From DAOTYH01 sp034435015 (GTDB lineage: Bacteria > Chloroflexota > Anaerolineae > Aggregatilineales > UBA3940), in the NCBI GenBank assembly GCA_034435015.1, contig DAOTYH010000045.1, forward strand, positions 1 through 64,000: DNA of 64,000 nucleotides. Direction: 5' to 3'. A program made the position numbers and the translations under genes. Positions 60,548 through 64,000 of the stretch are shown in pieces; within the stretch, counting starts at the first letter, position 1, and every line of letters starts with the position of its first letter. The notes under the pieces are model-generated. The model saw nothing but the letters and a program-made list of their open reading frames with translations, did no database searches and was not told where the DNA came from.

Positions 60548-61960
60548 ATGACATCGTCTCTGACAATGAAATTTGGCGGTACCTCTGTTGGTAGCCCTGA
60601 GGCACTAACAAAGGTCGCTGACATTGTCCTAAGGTACTCAAAGGAACGGGAACGCCTCATTGTGGTTGTTTCGGCCATGAACGGCGTGACTGACGCACTG
60701 ATCCGCGGCGCCCAGACGGCTGCTTCGGGCGATGACCAGACTTACCAATCAATCGTAGCTGAGTTGCATGTGCGGCATTACCAAGCCATAGACGAATTAT
60801 TTACCTTTGACAGCGAGCGGGCCTCGCTGTCGGCACAGATAGATCGCTATCTGAATGATTTCTCCACTTTCTGCCACAGCGTCTATGTATTGGGGGAGGT
60901 CACACCCCGTGCAATGGATACAATCGCCTCGCTAGGGGAGCGCATCAATGCACGGATCGTGGCCGCACTGCTCCGCCAGCGGGGCGTGCCTAGCGAGGCA
61001 GTTGATGCAACCGAACTGATTGTCACAGATGCGACTTTTCAGAATGCAGTACCTCTGATGGAAGCTTCGCGGGTTAAGTGCGCAACACGACTTAGTCCGT
61101 TACTTGATCAGGGCATTATTCCTGTGGTAACTGGTTTCATTGGAGCTACCGAGGGCGGGATCACAACCACACTGGGGCGTGGAGGTAGCGACTTCAGTGC
61201 CGCAATTATTGGCGCTTGTATGGAGTCCAGTGAGGTATGGACTTGGACAGATGTGGACGGTGTCATGAGCGCCGACCCCCGCATAGTACCTGAGGCGCGG
61301 GTTATCCCTGAACTTTCCTACAACGAGGTAGCTGAACTGGCTTACTTTGGAGCTAAGGTGCTCCATCCACGCACCATACGTCCGGTCGTTGAAAATAATA
61401 TCCCCTTGTGGGTCAAAAACACATTCAACCCAACGTGCCCCGGTACTCGCATTGCACGAACGCCGGAAGCTGTGCCGGGGACTGTAAAAGCTGTAACTGC
61501 CATCAAAGGGCTGAGTCTGGTCACCGTTGAGGGACGAGGGATGCTTGGTGTGCCCGGTATTGCGGCCCGTACCTTTTCAGCGGTAGCCAGCCAACAGGCC
61601 AGCGTGCTCATGATTACTCAGGCCTCTTCAGAGCAATCTATCAGCTTTGTCATTCCCACGGAGGCCGCTCCTTCTGTTATTCGGGCTATCGAGTCTGAGA
61701 TGGCGCTTGAGTTAACCCGGCGTGATATTGAACGCGTCTGGTCTATGGATGACGTGGTGATCGTCACAGCGGTTGGAGCTGGTATGCGCACTACGCCGGG
61801 AATAGCAGTACGCATCTTTGGGGCGCTCAGCCAGGCCAACATTAATGTGATTGCGATGGCTCAGGGATCATCCGACTGTAGTGTCTCGCTGGTTGTGGCG
61901 GCTGAGGCGGCGGCGGAGGCTGTGCGGCAAATTCATAATCGGGTGATCCTTGGAGTGTGA
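60548..61960 (+). CDS. lysC: Aspartate kinase
   Basis: 470 residues. The kinase domain (1-300) shows MKFGGTSVGSPEAL, TEGGITTTLGRGGSDFSA, VWTWTDVDGVMSADPR and YFGAKVLHPRTI. Two ACT domains follow (LVTVEGRGMLGVPGIAART, VVIVTAVGAGMRTTPGIAVR). It phosphorylates aspartate, the first step to Thr, Met and Lys. GAGGAGGGG lies just before the ATG. The ACT pair implies feedback control, probably by Thr or Lys given thrC downstream. Confidence 0.94.
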   Translation: MTSSLTMKFGGTSVGSPEALTKVADIVLRYSKERERLIVVVSAMNGVTDALIRGAQTAASGDDQTYQSIVAELHVRHYQAIDELFTFDSERASLSAQIDRYLNDFSTFCHSVYVLGEVTPRAMDTIASLGERINARIVAALLRQRGVPSEAVDATELIVTDATFQNAVPLMEASRVKCATRLSPLLDQGIIPVVTGFIGATEGGITTTLGRGGSDFSAAIIGACMESSEVWTWTDVDGVMSADPRIVPEARVIPELSYNEVAELAYFGAKVLHPRTIRPVVENNIPLWVKNTFNPTCPGTRIARTPEAVPGTVKAVTAIKGLSLVTVEGRGMLGVPGIAARTFSAVASQQASVLMITQASSEQSISFVIPTEAAPSVIRAIESEMALELTRRDIERVWSMDDVVIVTAVGAGMRTTPGIAVRIFGALSQANINVIAMAQGSSDCSVSLVVAAEAAAEAVRQIHNRVILGV

Positions 61961-61961
61961 G

Positions 61962-63092
61962 ATGAAAAATTACGGGCGAACCTCTATCTATGAGTTCTTG
62001 GGCGACCGCGTTGTCTACCGCAACCTGTCGCCGCTTGATCCAACGTTGCCGTCATTGGCAGACATTTGCCGACTTGCGGGTCTGCCTGAAGGACTCATAC
62101 CGCGCAAAAGCTCTCCTGAATACGCCCGTGTTGTCGCTGAGTTTCTACGGTGTGCCCGCAGAGCGGATGCCCCCGGCACTTCCATTGAAAGGTTGATCTA
62201 TCTAGGTGACACACGGATGAATGACGGCACAGCCTTTGCCAATCTCTGCCGTGAGGGGGGCTGGCCCGGTCTGGCCTTTATTGGGGACGAGAAAGATAAC
62301 CCTGCTCCTGTCGTGGTCACTGAATGGGAGGGGCAAACCATGTGTCTGGCAAACCATTGGAGCGCCCTCTATGAGCTGGATGAATTAGCCCGCCAGCGGG
62401 GATTTACTCTAGATGAGCATACTGCTGTTGTGATTGACCTTGATAAGACGGCGCTGGGGGCGCGGGGGCGAAACGATCATGTCATTGACCGGGCGCGTGT
62501 GCTGGCGCTGATGCGGACAGTCGAGGGTTTGCTGGGCGATGTCTTCGACCCGGAGGCTTTTCAAACTGCCTACGATCACCTCAACCGGCCTGAATACCAT
62601 CCCTTCACAGCAGATAATCAGGACTACTTGGCCTATATCTGTCTGATCCTAGGCAGTGGCCAATATAGCCTGGAAACACTGCAAGCTGAGATAAAAAGCG
62701 GAGGATTAACCACCTTTGCTCAGTTCATTACCCAGGTGGATAGTCGGATAGACAGCTTGCCGGCTAACCTGCGTGATATACACACCAGCATATACGATTA
62801 TGTGCGTCAGGGTGATCCTACGCCCTTCAAGTCTTTCCGCTACAATGAATACCGTGCGACTGCCGAGAGAATGGGCTGTCTGAGTGATGACACGCCCGCC
62901 TCGGAACTTCTCAAGGAGGAGCTGGTCATCACGCAGGAAGTACGCCAGCTAGTGCTGAGGTGGCGGGAACAGGGCGCTTTGCTTTTCGGGCTGTCCGATA
63001 AACCGGACGAGGCGGCTCTCCCTCCGCCTGATCTGGCCGCGCAGGGATACCAGCCGATCCATCGCATAGAGACCCATGCTTTAGGAGAATGA
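61962..63092 (+). CDS. HAD-like protein with apparently permuted motifs, between lysC and thrC
   Basis: 376 residues from the ATG at 61962, one base after lysC. The N-terminal part (45-100) reads like HAD motifs III and IV: Lys49 in PRKSSPEYARVVAEFL and YLGDTRMNDGTAF with Asp83 and Asp88. Motif I comes later, VVIDLDKTALG with Asp159 and Asp161. A 180-residue helical cap follows, then motif II-like LLFGLSDKPDEA with Ser345 near the end. I know no family with this order. Coupled at both ends (ATGA overlap region with thrC). A step in threonine synthesis is inference. Confidence 0.78.
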   Translation: MKNYGRTSIYEFLGDRVVYRNLSPLDPTLPSLADICRLAGLPEGLIPRKSSPEYARVVAEFLRCARRADAPGTSIERLIYLGDTRMNDGTAFANLCREGGWPGLAFIGDEKDNPAPVVVTEWEGQTMCLANHWSALYELDELARQRGFTLDEHTAVVIDLDKTALGARGRNDHVIDRARVLALMRTVEGLLGDVFDPEAFQTAYDHLNRPEYHPFTADNQDYLAYICLILGSGQYSLETLQAEIKSGGLTTFAQFITQVDSRIDSLPANLRDIHTSIYDYVRQGDPTPFKSFRYNEYRATAERMGCLSDDTPASELLKEELVITQEVRQLVLRWREQGALLFGLSDKPDEAALPPPDLAAQGYQPIHRIETHALGE

Positions 63093-63097
63093 GCGGG

Positions 63098-64000
63098 ATG
63101 TATCATTGCTGGTTGGAATGTCAACGCGGTTGCGGCCGCCGCTATTCCATCTATGAGGCGGTCTATCGCTGTGAGGACTGCGGCGGCTTATTGGATGTCC
63201 AACATGACATAGAAGCATTACGGGAGCGCGGCCCCTCCGAGTGGAAGGAGATCTTCGAGCGGCCCTCTGTAAGCGGCGTCTGGAACAAAAAGGACTGGGT
63301 TTGCCCCTCAATTGCCGACGAAAATATTGTCTCGCTGGGAGAAGGGAACTCTCCTCTGGTCAAGATAGAGCGGTTGTGCCGTGAGTTGGGGTTGCCGAGC
63401 CTATGGATCAAGCAATGCGGGATCAGCCACACCGGGTCTTTCAAGGACCTTGGCATGACCGTGCTTGTCTCCGTTGTCAAACAGATGGTTGCTGACGGGA
63501 GAGGGATCAAGGCTGTAGTCTGCGCCTCAACAGGTGATACATCAGCGGCACTGGCGGCTTACTGTGCTGTGGCAGGTATCCCGGCAGTAGTGTTCCTGCC
63601 GCGAAATAAGATTTCGACAGCCCAGTTGATCCAGCCGATAGCCAACGGCGCATTGGTGCTGGCGCTCGATACTGACTTTGATGGCTGTATGCGCATCGTG
63701 CAGGAGATTACAGCAGACAAGACCATCTATCTGGCTAACTCAATGAACCCATTGCGGATTGAAGGCCAGAAGACAGTGGCAATTGAGGTTGCCCAGCAAT
63801 TAGGGTGGCAAGTCCCAGACTGGGTCGTCATTCCGGCAGGCAATCTGGGCAATGTGAGTGCGCTGGGGCGCGGGTTCTTGATGATGAAAGAACTGGGGCT
63901 GATTGATCAACTTCCGCGTATCGCCTGTGCGCAGGCGGCCAATGCCAACCCCTTCTACCTCAGCTTCCGGACGGGCTTCCAACATTATCAGCCAATCCCT
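63098..64000 (+). CDS. thrC: Threonine synthase, N-terminal part (runs off the window)
   Basis: 301 residues visible. A small zinc-ribbon-like start (CWLECQRGCGRRY and CEDCGG) precedes the PLP domain. GEGNSPLVKIE, the PLP Lys in HTGSFKDLGM, ASTGDTSAALAAYCA and VIPAGNLGNVSA are typical. It converts O-phosphohomoserine to threonine. AGGAG is ten bases before the ATG at 63098; an alternative ATG at 63089 overlaps the upstream stop. No homoserine kinase or dehydrogenase gene lies in the visible part. Confidence 0.93.
   Translation, partial: MYHCWLECQRGCGRRYSIYEAVYRCEDCGGLLDVQHDIEALRERGPSEWKEIFERPSVSGVWNKKDWVCPSIADENIVSLGEGNSPLVKIERLCRELGLPSLWIKQCGISHTGSFKDLGMTVLVSVVKQMVADGRGIKAVVCASTGDTSAALAAYCAVAGIPAVVFLPRNKISTAQLIQPIANGALVLALDTDFDGCMRIVQEITADKTIYLANSMNPLRIEGQKTVAIEVAQQLGWQVPDWVVIPAGNLGNVSALGRGFLMMKELGLIDQLPRIACAQAANANPFYLSFRTGFQHYQPIP

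Noticed and set aside
1..64000. CRISPR arrays, tRNA or rRNA genes, insertion sequences
   Set aside because: No regularly spaced repeats, no transposase-like frames and no recognisable stable-RNA sequences were seen by eye; a covariance or repeat search was not possible.

Overview
The window reads as one chromosomal stretch of an anaerobic bacterium, most likely a Chloroflexota of the Anaerolineae type. This is inferred from gene content: a bacterial CODH/ACS operon, abundant TIM-barrel sugar-acid catabolism, a TIR-FGE fusion and a LysM L,D-transpeptidase. No rRNA or other marker gene is present to prove it. Coding density is high, most genes have clear AGGAGG-like ribosome binding sites, and many starts lie inside the upstream stop codon (ATGA overlaps). 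No tRNA, rRNA, CRISPR array or insertion sequence was seen.

Layout. 1-1342: 5' part of pyruvate phosphate dikinase (leftward). 1767-8607: leftward phosphate block, phoR-phoB, then a T2SSE_N/universal-stress fusion and pstSCAB behind a recognisable Pho box. 8811-10385: a GC-rich TIR-FGE protein whose C-terminus looks like the variable region of a diversity-generating retroelement target, followed by a strong hairpin. 10611-19704: a GntR/FCD regulator and a rightward catabolic operon (GlcD/GlcF-like oxidase pair, two sugar epimerases, Tm-1-like protein, creatininase-like hydrolase, LarA racemase). 19780-22855: L,D-transpeptidase and an ABC-2 exporter.

22925-37289: a leftward Wood-Ljungdahl carbonyl-branch operon, in transcription order HMA-like protein, acsA, acsB, CBS protein, acsD, acsC, a small Cys protein, acsV, acsE, metV-metF fusion, and two CooC-type ATPases. 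It carries the methyl-transfer and CO/acetyl-CoA chemistry. Formate dehydrogenase, Fhs and FolD are not in the window. 37691-43506: an M24-fold protein, an acetyltransferase and a sulfur operon (ArsR regulator, SQR-like flavoprotein, DUF1641, TusE/DsrC-like, DsrE2). 43575-45077: glycerol kinase.

45196-60299: an amino-sugar or related sugar catabolic locus with NanE, tandem-GNAT proteins, GntR/HutC regulator, HAD phosphatase, TIM-barrel epimerase, class II aldolase, PfkB kinase, SIS proteins, UroD-like and amidohydrolase proteins, ROK kinase and a ribose-type ABC importer. Three similar operator sequences tie the nanE, gntR and GNAT/transport promoters together. 60548-64000: lysC, a HAD-like protein whose motifs appear circularly permuted, and the start of thrC.

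The points most worth following up are the DGR-like variable region, the permuted HAD protein between lysC and thrC, a nested-stem RNA candidate between acsE and metVF, and the unexplained small proteins of the CODH/ACS operon.
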